From DASPWV01 sp046727855 (GTDB lineage: Bacteria; Acidobacteriota; Vicinamibacteria; Vicinamibacterales; UBA2999): a DNA stretch of 48,585 nt. The DNA lies in contig JBKPDL010000142.1 in NCBI GenBank assembly GCA_046727855.1, positions 1 to 48,585 on the forward strand, in the 5' to 3' direction. Under the pieces are notes generated by a model. The model did no database searches, was not told where the DNA came from, and worked only from the letters and a program-made list of their open reading frames with translations. This document shows, one piece after another, positions 31,741-39,753 of the stretch. The stretch's first letter is position 1. The number at the start of each line of letters is the position of its first letter. Made by a program: the position numbers and the translations under genes.

Positions 31741-33780
31741 ATGCGAACAGTTGCTGTTGTGGTCTTCGCCGCTGGCTTTGCAGTTGTGACCACCGCCAGG
31801 GCGCCGGTGCTCGATACGAGCAAAGGTGAGTGGCCGGCGTATCACGGTGACTATCGCAATCACCATTACTCGCCGCTCGCGCAAATCAGCGCGGATAACT
31901 TCAACAAGCTCGAAGTCGCGTGGCGGCTCAAGACCGACAACTTCGGCAATCGCCCCGAGTTCAAGCTCGAAGGCACGCCGCTCATGATTGGCGGCGTGCT
32001 CTACACGACGGCCGGCACGCGGCGGGCCGTGATCGCACTCGATGCGAAGACGGGCGAGATCCTGTGGGTACACGGCGAACCGGAAGGTGCGCGGGGCGCC
32101 GCCGCGCCGCGACAACTGTCCGGACGCGGCGTCGCCTACTGGACCGACGGACAAGAGCAACGCATCCTTTACGTCACGCCCGGCTTTCGCCTCATCGCGC
32201 TCGATGCGCGGAGCGGCAATCGCGTGCCGTCGTTTGGCGCGGGCGGCGTCGTTGATCTGAAATCGGCCGCGGTGTTTGGAACGGGCGAGCCGATCGATCC
32301 TGTTTCCGGCGAGATCGGCCTCCATGCCACGCCGGCCATCGGCCGCGATGCCGTGATTATCGGCTCGGCGTTCCGCGAAGGCCATACACCGCGAACGCAC
32401 AACAACACCAAAGGCCTCGTGCAGGCGTTTGACGTGCGAACCGGCAAGCGTCTGTGGACCTTCAACACCATCCCGCGACCAGGAGAGTTCGGGAACGAAA
32501 CGTGGGAGGAGGATTCCTGGGCGAACAATGGCAATGTCGGTGTGTGGAACCAGATGGCGGTGGACGAGGAGCTCGGCCTCGTGTACTTGCCCGTCGAGAC
32601 GCCAAGCTCGGACTTTTACGGGGGCCATCGGCCCGGCAATAACCTGTTCGCCGAAAGTCTCGTCGCCGTCGATCTGAAAACCGGCACCCGCAGGTGGCAC
32701 TTTCAGCTGGTGCACCACCCGATCTGGAACATGGACATTTCGTCGGCGCCGATTCTCGAGGACATCACCGTTGGCGGTCGCGCGATCAAAGCGGTGTCGA
32801 TCATGGGAAAACAGGCGATGGTCTATGTGTTCGATCGCGCAACCGGCACGCCGGTGTGGCCGATCGAGGAGCGCGCGGTGCCGCAGAGCGACGTGCCGGG
32901 AGAAACGACGTCGCGCACGCAGCCGTTCCCGGTCAAGCCGCCGTCATATGACCATCAGGGCGTCACGCCGGAGAACGTCATCGACTTTACGCCGGAGCTT
33001 CACGCCGAGGCGCTGAAGCTGCTGTCACGCTACAAGCTGGGCCCGGTGTTCACGCCGCCGCCGCTGAGTAAAGCGGAGGGCCCGATTGCGTCGTTCCGAT
33101 CGTCTGGCGGCACGAACTGGCCGGGAGGCGCGTTCGATCCTGAGACGCAGACTCTCTACGCGCCGTCGTACACCTCGCTCGTGCCCGTCGGCCTGATGCC
33201 GTCTCCGAGCAAAGAGTTCTCGGATATTCGCTACGTGCTCGGCAACGCCGTGAGCGGCGTGCGCTACATCATGGGTCCGGGTGAAAACGCGGGCGCGGAT
33301 GCCGCGCCCGGTACGCCCACGGCAGCTGGCGAGGGTGGCGGCGGAGCGTCGCCAAATCCGCAGGGATTGCCCTTTCTGAAACCGCCGTACGGCCGCATCA
33401 CCGCGATCGACCTGACGAAAGGCGAGTTCGTATGGCAGATCGCGCACGGAGAAACACCCGATGCCGTGCGCAATCATCCGGCGCTCAAAGGCCTGACTAT
33501 TCCTCGCACTGGACAGTCCGGCGCAGTCGGCGTGCTGGTGACGAAGACTCTGGTGATCGCCGGCGAACCGATCGTGACGACGACTGCGGATCATCCGCGC
33601 GGCGCCATGCTGCGCGCGTACGACAAAGCGACGGGCAAGGAAGTTGGTGCGGTGTACATGCCGGCGCCGCAAAGCGGATCACCCATGACGTATATGGCCG
33701 ACGGCCGTCAGTACATCGTCGTTGCGGTGAGTGGAGCGAACTACTCGGGGGAGTACATCGCGTTCAGGCTGCCACAGTAG
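31741..33780 (+). CDS. PQQ-dependent quinoprotein dehydrogenase, secreted
   Basis: A 679-aa eight-bladed beta-propeller of the quinoprotein dehydrogenase family, with a signal peptide at residues 1-25. Visible features are AYHGDYRNHHYSPL at the N-terminus, repeated W-docking strands such as ALDAKTGEILW and AFDVRTGKRLWTF, and HHPIWNMDISSAPIL. No CxxCH haem motif and no membrane anchor are present, so a separate electron acceptor is needed. A Gly/Ala/Pro-rich insertion at about residues 520-545 interrupts the propeller. The substrate (sugar or alcohol) cannot be decided. ATG 31741 is preferred over 31723 because it begins the signal peptide. Confidence 0.88.
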   Translation: MRTVAVVVFAAGFAVVTTARAPVLDTSKGEWPAYHGDYRNHHYSPLAQISADNFNKLEVAWRLKTDNFGNRPEFKLEGTPLMIGGVLYTTAGTRRAVIALDAKTGEILWVHGEPEGARGAAAPRQLSGRGVAYWTDGQEQRILYVTPGFRLIALDARSGNRVPSFGAGGVVDLKSAAVFGTGEPIDPVSGEIGLHATPAIGRDAVIIGSAFREGHTPRTHNNTKGLVQAFDVRTGKRLWTFNTIPRPGEFGNETWEEDSWANNGNVGVWNQMAVDEELGLVYLPVETPSSDFYGGHRPGNNLFAESLVAVDLKTGTRRWHFQLVHHPIWNMDISSAPILEDITVGGRAIKAVSIMGKQAMVYVFDRATGTPVWPIEERAVPQSDVPGETTSRTQPFPVKPPSYDHQGVTPENVIDFTPELHAEALKLLSRYKLGPVFTPPPLSKAEGPIASFRSSGGTNWPGGAFDPETQTLYAPSYTSLVPVGLMPSPSKEFSDIRYVLGNAVSGVRYIMGPGENAGADAAPGTPTAAGEGGGGASPNPQGLPFLKPPYGRITAIDLTKGEFVWQIAHGETPDAVRNHPALKGLTIPRTGQSGAVGVLVTKTLVIAGEPIVTTTADHPRGAMLRAYDKATGKEVGAVYMPAPQSGSPMTYMADGRQYIVVAVSGANYSGEYIAFRLPQ

Positions 33781-33785
33781 GTTCG

Positions 33786-33912
33786 CCCTTCGACTCGCAG
33801 CGCTCGCTCAGGACAGGTTCGCAAGTCAGCAGGTGCGCAGCTCGCGGACCTAAAGGTCCGCGCTACACGTACTCTTTTGGCGCTACACGTACTCGTTTGA
33901 CCGCGGACCTGC
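33786..33912. repeat. Composite REP region between convergent genes
   Basis: It contains CCTTCGACTC...GCTCGCTCAGG (33787-33814), the palindrome GCGGACCTAAAGGTCCGC (33844-33861) and two tandem 20-bp copies of CGCTACACGTACTCnTTTG (33861-33899). A final CCGCGGACCTGCAACCGCTACACC lacks the second half of the palindrome. Confidence 0.85.
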
Positions 33913-33917
33913 AACCG

Positions 33918-35099
33918 CTACACCATCTCGATCGCCAACGCGACGCCGTTTCCCCCGCCAAGACAGAGGGTCGCGACTCCGCGCTTGCCGCCGCGATCTT
34001 GCAACGCGTAGAGAAGCGTCGTCAGCACCCGCGCGCCCGACGCGCCAATTGGGTGACCGAGCGCGACGGCGCCGCCGTTCACATTCACACGCGCCGCGTC
34101 GATGCCAAGCTCTTTGATCACGGCGACTGCCTGAACGGCAAACGCTTCGTTCAGCTCGATGATGTCGAGATCCTCGATCGTCCAGCCGGCTTTCTTCAGC
34201 GCCTTGCGTGTCGCTTCCACCGGCGTCATCAGGAGCATCCGCGGCGCCAGACCGCTTGTCGCTTGCGCCACGATGCGCGCCATCGGTTTCACCCCAAGCT
34301 GTTTCGCACGATCGCCCGACATGACAACGAGCGCCGCCGCGCCGTCGTTCACCGGCGGCGCATTGCCGGCGGTGACCGTGCCGTCTTTCTTGAACGCGGG
34401 CTTCAACGCACGCAGGGCTTCGGCGGTCGTGTCTGGGCGCACCGATTCGTCGCGGTCGAAGATCAGCGGATCGCCTTTCTTCTGGGCGATCGATACCGGC
34501 AGCATCTCATTCTTGAATTTGCCCGCAGCCTGCGCGGCGGCGGCGCGACGATGACTCTCGACCGCAAAAGCGTCCTGCTCGTCGCGCGACACCTTGTAGG
34601 TCGATGCGACGCACTCCCCGGCGTTGCCCATATGCCAGCCTTCAAACGGGCACCACAAGCCGTCCTGGATCATCGAGTCGATCACGCTACCATGCCCGAT
34701 CCGCAAGCCTTCGCGCACGCGCGGCAGGAGATACGGGCAACTGCTCATCGACTCCATGCCGCCGGCAACGGCAATCTCGATGTCGTCGGTCTGGATCCCC
34801 TGGTGCGCAAGCATGACGGCCTTGAGGCCCGACCCGCACACCTTGTTGATCGTGAGCGCGGCCACGTGATCCGCGAGGCCGCCTTTGAGCGCCGCTTGTC
34901 GGGCCGGCGCCTGGCCAGCGCCCGCCGACACGACGTGGCCCATGATGCATTCGTCAACGGATGCGGGGTCGATGCCCGCGCGTGTCACGGCGTCGCGCAC
35001 GACCATCGCGCCGAGCTCCGGGGCGGAAAAATCCTTCAATGTGCCAAGAAATTTGCCGGTCGGCAGGCGAACGGCACTCACGATGACGGCTTCGCGCAT
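33918..35099 (-). CDS. Acetyl-CoA C-acetyltransferase (thiolase)
   Basis: A 393-aa biosynthetic-type thiolase that condenses two acetyl-CoA to acetoacetyl-CoA or cleaves 3-ketoacyl-CoA. The catalytic nucleophile is Cys88 (INKVCGSGLKAV). His349 is in GGAVALGHPIGASG and Cys379 in CLGGGNG. The tetramerisation and substrate loop HMGNAGE is present. The usual NASGINDGAAA motif reads NAPPVNDGAAA. AGGAG precedes ATG 35099. TACAAT (35121-35126, minus) is a probable -10 box. It is divergent from the operon that encodes an acyl-CoA ligase, so a link to fatty-acid metabolism is plausible. Confidence 0.93.
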   Translation of the reverse strand: MREAVIVSAVRLPTGKFLGTLKDFSAPELGAMVVRDAVTRAGIDPASVDECIMGHVVSAGAGQAPARQAALKGGLADHVAALTINKVCGSGLKAVMLAHQGIQTDDIEIAVAGGMESMSSCPYLLPRVREGLRIGHGSVIDSMIQDGLWCPFEGWHMGNAGECVASTYKVSRDEQDAFAVESHRRAAAAQAAGKFKNEMLPVSIAQKKGDPLIFDRDESVRPDTTAEALRALKPAFKKDGTVTAGNAPPVNDGAAALVVMSGDRAKQLGVKPMARIVAQATSGLAPRMLLMTPVEATRKALKKAGWTIEDLDIIELNEAFAVQAVAVIKELGIDAARVNVNGGAVALGHPIGASGARVLTTLLYALQDRGGKRGVATLCLGGGNGVALAIEMV

Positions 35100-35120
35100 G
35101 AACGAAAACTCCTATTTCCG

Positions 35121-35130
35121 ATTGTATAGT
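35121..35130. promoter_or_regulatory. Overlapping divergent -10 boxes
   Basis: ATTGTATAGT holds a minus-strand TACAAT (35121-35126) for the thiolase gene and a plus-strand TATAGT (35125-35130) ending 8 nt before ATG 35139. The thiolase keeps a short leader with AGGAG. The plus-strand gene would be almost leaderless. Confidence 0.5.
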
Positions 35131-35138
35131 GTGCGCCT

Positions 35139-35978
35139 ATGACTTCGGCCGGAGTCCGCGGCCGCGCCTTTCTCCTGGCGATCAGCGCCTGGCTCCTGGC
35201 CGCGCGCCAGCCAGCGGCGATGGACGATGTGTTGAACCGCGCCGCGGGCTACGTCGCGGATTTTCAGAAACAGCTTTCAGGCATCGTCGCCGAAGAAAAC
35301 TACGACCAGGACGTCATTTCCCGGCGCAACAACTCGCTCGTGGGGCGGCGGCAGTTGCGCTCGGACTTTCTCCTCGTTCGGCCCGTGGGTTCGGAGTTCT
35401 ACGTCGAATTCCGCGACGTGTTCGAGGTTGACGGGCGCGCGGTACGCGATCGCGACGAGCGGCTCTCGAGCCTCTTCCTGAATCCGCCGCCCGGCGCCGC
35501 CAGTCAACTGGAGCGAGTGGCGCGCGAAAGCGCGCGCTACAACATCGGTCGCGTCGAGCGAACGATCAATACGCCGGTTCTGGCGCTACTGTTCTTGTGC
35601 CAGCGTTGGCAGCCGCGTTTTGCGTTCACGGCCGACGAGAAAGCTCCCGCCGAATGGGTGATCGGCTACCAGGAAAAGGCCCGGCCGACGGTCATCCGCC
35701 GGCCGGACGGCCGAGACCTTTCCGCGAGAGGACGATTTTGGATCGATCCGGCCACCGGCGCGGTTCGCAAGAGCGAGCTGTTTGCACACACTGGCGACCT
35801 CAGCACCACGCTCACCGTCACGTATGTCCAGCAGCAGCAACTCGGATTCCTCGTCCCGGCAGAGATGCGCGAACGGCATCTGACCAATACTGAAGTGATC
35901 GACGGCCGCGCGCGCTACGGGCGCTTTCGGCAATTTCAGGTCAACGTCGATCACACGATCAAACCGATCAAGGAATGA
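35139..35978 (+). CDS. Uncharacterised secreted protein, acidobacterial type
   Basis: A 279-aa protein with an N-terminal signal-like segment (AFLLAISAWLLAARQPAA), then a mixed alpha/beta region (VLNRAAGYVADFQKQLSGIVAEENY; RRQLRSDFLLVRPVGSEFYVEFRDVFEVDG). It resembles conserved hypothetical exported proteins of acidobacteria, and I recognise no catalytic motif. The stop overlaps the start of the acyl-CoA ligase gene by 4 bp (ATGA), so the two are co-translated. No Shine-Dalgarno sequence precedes the start. Confidence 0.78.
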   Translation: MTSAGVRGRAFLLAISAWLLAARQPAAMDDVLNRAAGYVADFQKQLSGIVAEENYDQDVISRRNNSLVGRRQLRSDFLLVRPVGSEFYVEFRDVFEVDGRAVRDRDERLSSLFLNPPPGAASQLERVARESARYNIGRVERTINTPVLALLFLCQRWQPRFAFTADEKAPAEWVIGYQEKARPTVIRRPDGRDLSARGRFWIDPATGAVRKSELFAHTGDLSTTLTVTYVQQQQLGFLVPAEMRERHLTNTEVIDGRARYGRFRQFQVNVDHTIKPIKE

Positions 35979-37600
35979 AGCCGCCGTATCGGGACCTCAC
36001 CGTAGGGCGGCTGCTGACGCAGCTTGCGCAGGCGCAACCGGAGCGCGAGGCGCTGGTTTACACGCACCGCGCCGTCAGGATGACGTTTGCAGCGCTGGAG
36101 GAAGAAGCGCGCACGATCGCCCGCGGCCTGATGGCGCTTGGCGTGCAGCGCGGCGAACGCGTGGCGCTTTGGGCCACGAACGTTCCCGAATGGGTGGTGG
36201 CGCAGTTTGCGCTCGCGAAAATCGGCGCCGTGCTCGTCACCGTGAACACGTCACTGCGCGCGCACGAGCTCGAATATCTGCTGCGGCAGAGTGAGGCGAC
36301 CACACTCATCACGATTCCCGGGTTCAGGGATCTCGATTACCTGGCCATCCTCAACGAGATCGAGCGTCCCACGACGCTGAAGCGTGTGATCCTCGTGGGC
36401 CCATCCGCAACCGCGAAAACGTCGGAACTCATTCCGTACTCGAGTCTGCGCGACTGCGCTGGAAGCGTCGGCGGGCGCGAGCTCGACGAACGCGAACGGC
36501 AGGTCGGGCTCGACGATCTCATCAACATGCAGTACACGTCGGGCACCACCGGGTTCCCGAAAGGCGTCATGCTGTCCAGCCGGAACATCGTGAACAACGG
36601 TTACTGGCTCGGCGCCGGCCTGGGCTACGCGCCGGCCGATCGTCTGTGCCTCTGCGTGCCGCTGTTTCACTGCTTCGGGTGCGTGATCGGTGTGCTTGGG
36701 GCGTACACGCACGGGGCGGCGCTCTGCGTTGTCGAAAGCTTTGATCCGCGCAAAGTCCTCGAAACCGTTGAGCGCGAGCGCTGCACCGCTCTTTACGGCG
36801 TCCCCACGATGTTTCTCGCCGAGCTCGAGGATCCGGAGTTTGTGCGCTTTGATTTGTCGTCGCTTCGCACCGGGATCATGGCGGGATCGTTGTGTCCTGA
36901 AGCGGTGATGAAGCGGGTGATGAGCGAATTGCACCTGCGCGAGATGACCATCGCGTACGGTTTGACCGAAGCCTCGCCGGGCATCACCCACACGCTGCGT
37001 GACGACACGCTCGAGCGCCGGACGCAAACCGTTGGCAAGGTGCTGCCCGAGATGGACGTTCGCATCGTGGATCCGGCTTCGCGCGCAACGGTGCCGACGG
37101 GCACGCCTGGCGAACTCTGCGTACGCGGCTACAATGTGATGCTCGGGTATTACAACAATCCCGAAGCAACCGCGGCCGCGATCGACGCGGATGGCTGGCT
37201 GCGAACGGGCGATCAGGCGACTATCGACGAAGATGGCTACGTGCGGATCACGGGCCGCATCAAAGACTTGATAATCCGCGGCGGCGAGAACATCAGTCCG
37301 AAAGAAGTGGAGGATCTCGTCCGCGAGCATCCATCGGTCGCGGACGTGTCGGTGTACGGCATCGCGAGCGAGTTTTTCGGCGAAGAGGTGGCGGCAAGCG
37401 TGCGCCTCAAGCCGGGTGCCGATGCGACGGTCGACGACATCATCGCCTTTTGCGAGCCTCGCATTGCCAAGTTCAAGGTTCCACGCCACGTCCGTTTCGT
37501 TTCTGAATTTCCTCTCACGGCGTCAGGAAAGATCCAGAAGTTCAAGCTGCGCGAGCAGCACGAAGGAAGTTACAAGTTCAAAGTTCAAAGTTCAAAGTGA
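35975..37600 (+). CDS. AMP-forming acyl-CoA synthetase; C-terminal residues repeat-encoded
   Basis: A 541-aa ANL-superfamily ligase that activates a carboxylic acid to the acyl-CoA through an acyl-adenylate. P-loop motif YTSGTTGFPKGVMLS at about 187-201, YGLTEASPGITHT (A5), GWLRTGDQATIDEDGY (A7), GRIKDLIIRGGENI (A8), and PLTASGKIQKF with the catalytic Lys. The overall layout is that of medium/long-chain fatty-acid ligases. The last 9-10 residues (YKFKVQSSK) come from AAGTTCA heptamers, and the TGA stop lies in the last heptamer. It follows the 279-aa gene with a 4-bp overlap. Confidence 0.92.
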   Translation: MKPPYRDLTVGRLLTQLAQAQPEREALVYTHRAVRMTFAALEEEARTIARGLMALGVQRGERVALWATNVPEWVVAQFALAKIGAVLVTVNTSLRAHELEYLLRQSEATTLITIPGFRDLDYLAILNEIERPTTLKRVILVGPSATAKTSELIPYSSLRDCAGSVGGRELDERERQVGLDDLINMQYTSGTTGFPKGVMLSSRNIVNNGYWLGAGLGYAPADRLCLCVPLFHCFGCVIGVLGAYTHGAALCVVESFDPRKVLETVERERCTALYGVPTMFLAELEDPEFVRFDLSSLRTGIMAGSLCPEAVMKRVMSELHLREMTIAYGLTEASPGITHTLRDDTLERRTQTVGKVLPEMDVRIVDPASRATVPTGTPGELCVRGYNVMLGYYNNPEATAAAIDADGWLRTGDQATIDEDGYVRITGRIKDLIIRGGENISPKEVEDLVREHPSVADVSVYGIASEFFGEEVAASVRLKPGADATVDDIIAFCEPRIAKFKVPRHVRFVSEFPLTASGKIQKFKLREQHEGSYKFKVQSSK

Positions 37601-37681
37601 GTGGAAAAGTTCAAGAGTGAACTTCGCAACTTGCCAACTTCGCAACCTAACTTTGAACTTTGAACTTTGAACTTTGAACTT
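37574..37681. repeat. AAGTTCA heptamer hairpin joining two convergent stop codons
   Basis: Left arm: 3.5 perfect copies of the heptamer AAGTTCA (37574-37598). Right arm: 4.7 copies of its complement (37649-37681). The arms are perfectly complementary over 25 bp, with a middle of degenerate AACTTGC/AACTTCGC words. The left arm carries the stop of the acyl-CoA ligase gene and the right arm ends in the stop of the facing gene. Confidence 0.95.
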
Positions 37682-38099
37682 ATCCGGTCGTGGCGACCCG
37701 ATCGCGGCCAAAGGGATCGCCGCTGATCGACTCGGTGTGCAACGCGCACACCCAGCGGCCATCGCGGCTGACCCACGTGGATGCGTCGACCGCGTCGAGC
37801 CTGACCGGCTTGCCTTCGACGGTCAGCTCTTCATGCACTTTGTAAGCGATAACGGCCACTTCGTGGCCCAGGAGCCGCACTTGCACATCGCTGATTGTGA
37901 AATCGTGCAGCGTGTACGAGCCGCCCTTCATCATGCCGGCGAGCGACCGCTTATCGATGCGGGACACGCCCTGCGCACCGGCAAGAATGCACGGGTCATC
38001 GGTCAGGCGCAGCGCGAGATCGATGTTTTTGTCCTTGATCGCCTGCCAGTACTGCCTCTCGAGATCGAGTAGCTCCTGCTCAACAGCTTTGCGGGCCAT
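37680..38099 (-). CDS. SnoaL-like / DUF4440 protein
   Basis: A 139-aa NTF2-fold protein. It has an N-terminal helix (ELLDLERQYWQAIKDKNIDLALRLTDD), a cone-shaped beta-sheet with VAVIAYKVHEEL and the C-terminal strand ASTWVSRDGRWVCALHTES, typical of the DUF4440/SnoaL-like group. Members are small-molecule-binding or enzyme-like proteins of mostly unknown role. ATG 38099 is chosen because GGAGG lies 7 nt before it. The longer frame to 38156 lacks family similarity. The stop codon is formed at the end of the heptamer repeat. Confidence 0.8.
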   Translation of the reverse strand: MARKAVEQELLDLERQYWQAIKDKNIDLALRLTDDPCILAGAQGVSRIDKRSLAGMMKGGSYTLHDFTISDVQVRLLGHEVAVIAYKVHEELTVEGKPVRLDAVDASTWVSRDGRWVCALHTESISGDPFGRDRVATTG

Positions 38100-38200
38100 C
38101 GTTGGCCTCCATTGCGGGGGTGACGCCTTTATATTGCGTTGCGTCGCCTCAGGCAATGATGGCGATCGTCCAAACGGCTCGCGCTTTCACAAAACACAAG

Positions 38201-38229
38201 TTGACTTTCGTTTTATTGAATCCTATCCT
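38201..38229 (+). promoter_or_regulatory. Promoter of the DUF2089 gene, giving a leaderless mRNA
   Basis: TTGACT (38201-38206), a 17-bp spacer, TATCCT (38224-38229). The start of transcription 7-8 nt downstream falls on the GTG at 38237. It is the best sigma-70 match in the window among the leaderless candidates. Confidence 0.7.
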
Positions 38230-38236
38230 GTGTCGT

Positions 38237-38542
38237 GTGGCGACCGAGTTGCCCGCGTGGCTGGCGCATCTCGACGACGAGGACTACCAGTTCATCAAAC
38301 GGCTGGTGCTCGCATCCGGGTCGCTCAAAGAGCTCGCGGAGGCGTACCACGTGTCGTATCCGACGATCCGCCTGCGCCTCGATCAGTTGATCGACCGGAT
38401 CAAAAAGCTCGATGCTTCGCCGCCGAGCGACGCCTTCGACGCACGTGTCCGTGTACTCGTCGCGGACGGCGCGATTTCACCGCAGCTGGGAAAGGAGCTG
38501 CTGCGTGTTCACAACGGCGTGGTGAAGGGAGGACGCAAATGA
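38237..38542 (+). CDS. DUF2089-family protein
   Basis: A 101-aa protein with the DUF2089 core LPAWLAHLDDEDYQFIKRLV, LASGSLKELAEAYHVSYPTI and a C-terminal helix. The SLKELAEAYHVSYPTIRLRL stretch looks like a helix-turn-helix, so DNA binding is plausible. The family is uncharacterised. The frame is open to 38102, but GTG 38237 is chosen because it begins the family match and sits at +1 of a strong promoter. Its stop overlaps the next gene by 4 bp (ATGA). Confidence 0.82.
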   Translation: MATELPAWLAHLDDEDYQFIKRLVLASGSLKELAEAYHVSYPTIRLRLDQLIDRIKKLDASPPSDAFDARVRVLVADGAISPQLGKELLRVHNGVVKGGRK

Positions 38543-38865
38543 TCGAACCATGGTTCTCGCAGGAAACGGCTCGCTGGTTTACGGCGCTCAGCCTGTTGTC
38601 GATGTTTGCGGTTCTCGAGGCGTTTGCGCAGCGCGGCCTCTATCGTGTGGCCGTATACGCAGTGAGTCTTGTTGGGTGCGGCCTGGGTGTGGCGTTGCTC
38701 ATTGCCGGACTGATGGCATGGGCCGCGGGCCAACCGTTCTTCGTGCAGATGCCGTTGTCGCTCGGCGGCTTCGTCGTCGGCCCAGTCTTCGGTGCCAGTA
38801 TCATCCGCTTGCGTCGACTCTATATGACCGCTGAGCTGCGGAAGATGAGCGCTCGGGATATCTAA
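38539..38865 (+). CDS. Small three-helix membrane protein paired with DUF2089
   Basis: A 108-aa protein with three hydrophobic helices (WFTALSLLSMFAVLEAF, YRVAVYAVSLVGCGLGVALLIAG in part, and PLSLGGFVVGPVFGASII) and a basic C-terminal tail. No family name is recognised. GGGAGG precedes ATG 38539, and the start overlaps the DUF2089 stop. The tight coupling suggests that the DUF2089 protein acts with this membrane partner, for example as a regulator and sensor pair, but no direct evidence is in the sequence. Confidence 0.8.
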   Translation: MIEPWFSQETARWFTALSLLSMFAVLEAFAQRGLYRVAVYAVSLVGCGLGVALLIAGLMAWAAGQPFFVQMPLSLGGFVVGPVFGASIIRLRRLYMTAELRKMSARDI

Positions 38866-38873
38866 CCCTCGAT

Positions 38874-39023
38874 TCACTCATGCGGTCCGAATTCGACCAC
38901 GAGGTGTGTCAGGATTTCGCGCGAGGGCAGCACCATCCGGCCAAACAGCCAGAGCGGGGCTTTTCCTCCGTGTGACGGAAGCGACGCGTAGCCAGTTCGT
39001 CTGCCGTTTGCCACCAAAAACAT
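38874..39023 (-). pseudogene. Remnant of a DUF763 gene (N-terminal 49 codons)
   Basis: The 49-codon frame from ATG 39023 includes RTGYASLPSHGGKAPLWLF and GRMVLPSREILTHLVVEFGP, which resembles the N-terminus of DUF763 proteins (normally near 370-400 residues). It ends at TGA 38874-38876 after FGPHE, and nothing DUF763-like follows. The rest of the gene has been deleted and replaced by the end of the DUF2089 operon, 8 bp away. It is probably not functional. Confidence 0.65.
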
Positions 39024-39053
39024 GTTAAATGGTCGCCAACACTGGGAGGCGCC

Positions 39054-39464
39054 ATGGCCGTTGATCCGTTGTTCGGACCGATGAAGGGCGCGGAACGCCG
39101 CGAGGTGGCGGGGGTGCAGATGGACGTGGCGCCAGCGGGCACAGGTCGCATCAAGCGCGTTGTCTATCCTGCCGGCTTCCGCTGGTCGACGCACATGAAG
39201 CCGATAATCGGCACCGATCGCTGCATGCACGCGCACGTGGGCTTCCTCGCGCGCGGCCAGGTTCACGTTGAATACCCCGATGGCTGCACGGTGGAGTTCA
39301 GCGCGCCGGAGGTTGTCTGCATCGAGCCGGGTCACGATGCGTGGGTCGTCGGCGACGAGCCTGCGGTCTTGATCGAAGTGGACTTTGAAGCAGACACACC
39401 GCAGTTGTTCGGTCTGACGGGCCACAAGCATAAGAGTGGCGTGCATAAAGCGGGGCAGGGCTGA
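39054..39464 (+). CDS. Cytoplasmic cupin-domain protein
   Basis: A 136-aa single-domain cupin. The core includes AGFRWSTHMKPIIGTDRCMHAH, VGFLARGQVHVEYPDG and EFSAPEVVCIEPGHDAWVVGDE. Candidate metal-binding residues are the His pair in CMHAH and the His in PGHDAW. There is no signal peptide. It belongs to the small cupins often annotated as cupin domain-containing protein. The substrate is unknown. GGGAGG precedes ATG 39054. Confidence 0.82.
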   Translation: MAVDPLFGPMKGAERREVAGVQMDVAPAGTGRIKRVVYPAGFRWSTHMKPIIGTDRCMHAHVGFLARGQVHVEYPDGCTVEFSAPEVVCIEPGHDAWVVGDEPAVLIEVDFEADTPQLFGLTGHKHKSGVHKAGQG

Positions 39465-39468
39465 AGCC

Positions 39469-39753
39469 CTAGCGATCGGTTGACGCATCCAACTGCTTTA
39501 TCACTCCGCTCCCGAGCAACCCTTCCAAACGCGCGAGAATCAACTTCGACGCGCGGCGCACCTCAATGAGCCAGTGCGCCTCCTTTGACGTCACCGAGAG
39601 CACGCCGTCGTCGCCGAGCCTTACCGCAGTGACACGCGCCACTGCCGGACCGACAGCGGTGCGCCACGCAAACTCGACCTTCTCGGGACACAGCGGCGCA
39701 TTGCGAAGCACCTCAGCCAGCACGGCTGGGATTGCTTTGTGCGCCGGAATCAT
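39469..39753 (-). CDS. DUF721 protein (DciA-like)
   Basis: A 94-aa protein with the DUF721 core: a helix (IPAVLAEVLRNAPLCPEKVEFAWRTAVG), then VARVTAVRLGDDGVLSVTSKEAHWLIEVRR and ILARLEGLLG. This is a KH-like fold shared with DciA, the ancestral DnaB-helicase loader or operator of many bacteria. Replicative-helicase function is inferred from the family. The protein is shorter than proteobacterial DciA. TATTCT ends 7 nt before ATG and there is no Shine-Dalgarno sequence. It is divergent from maf by 24 bp. Confidence 0.8.
   Translation of the reverse strand: MIPAHKAIPAVLAEVLRNAPLCPEKVEFAWRTAVGPAVARVTAVRLGDDGVLSVTSKEAHWLIEVRRASKLILARLEGLLGSGVIKQLDASTDR

Noticed and set aside
38102..38236. 45-residue N-terminal extension of the DUF2089 protein
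   Set aside because: The extension spans the promoter TTGACT-N17-TATCCT and has no family similarity.
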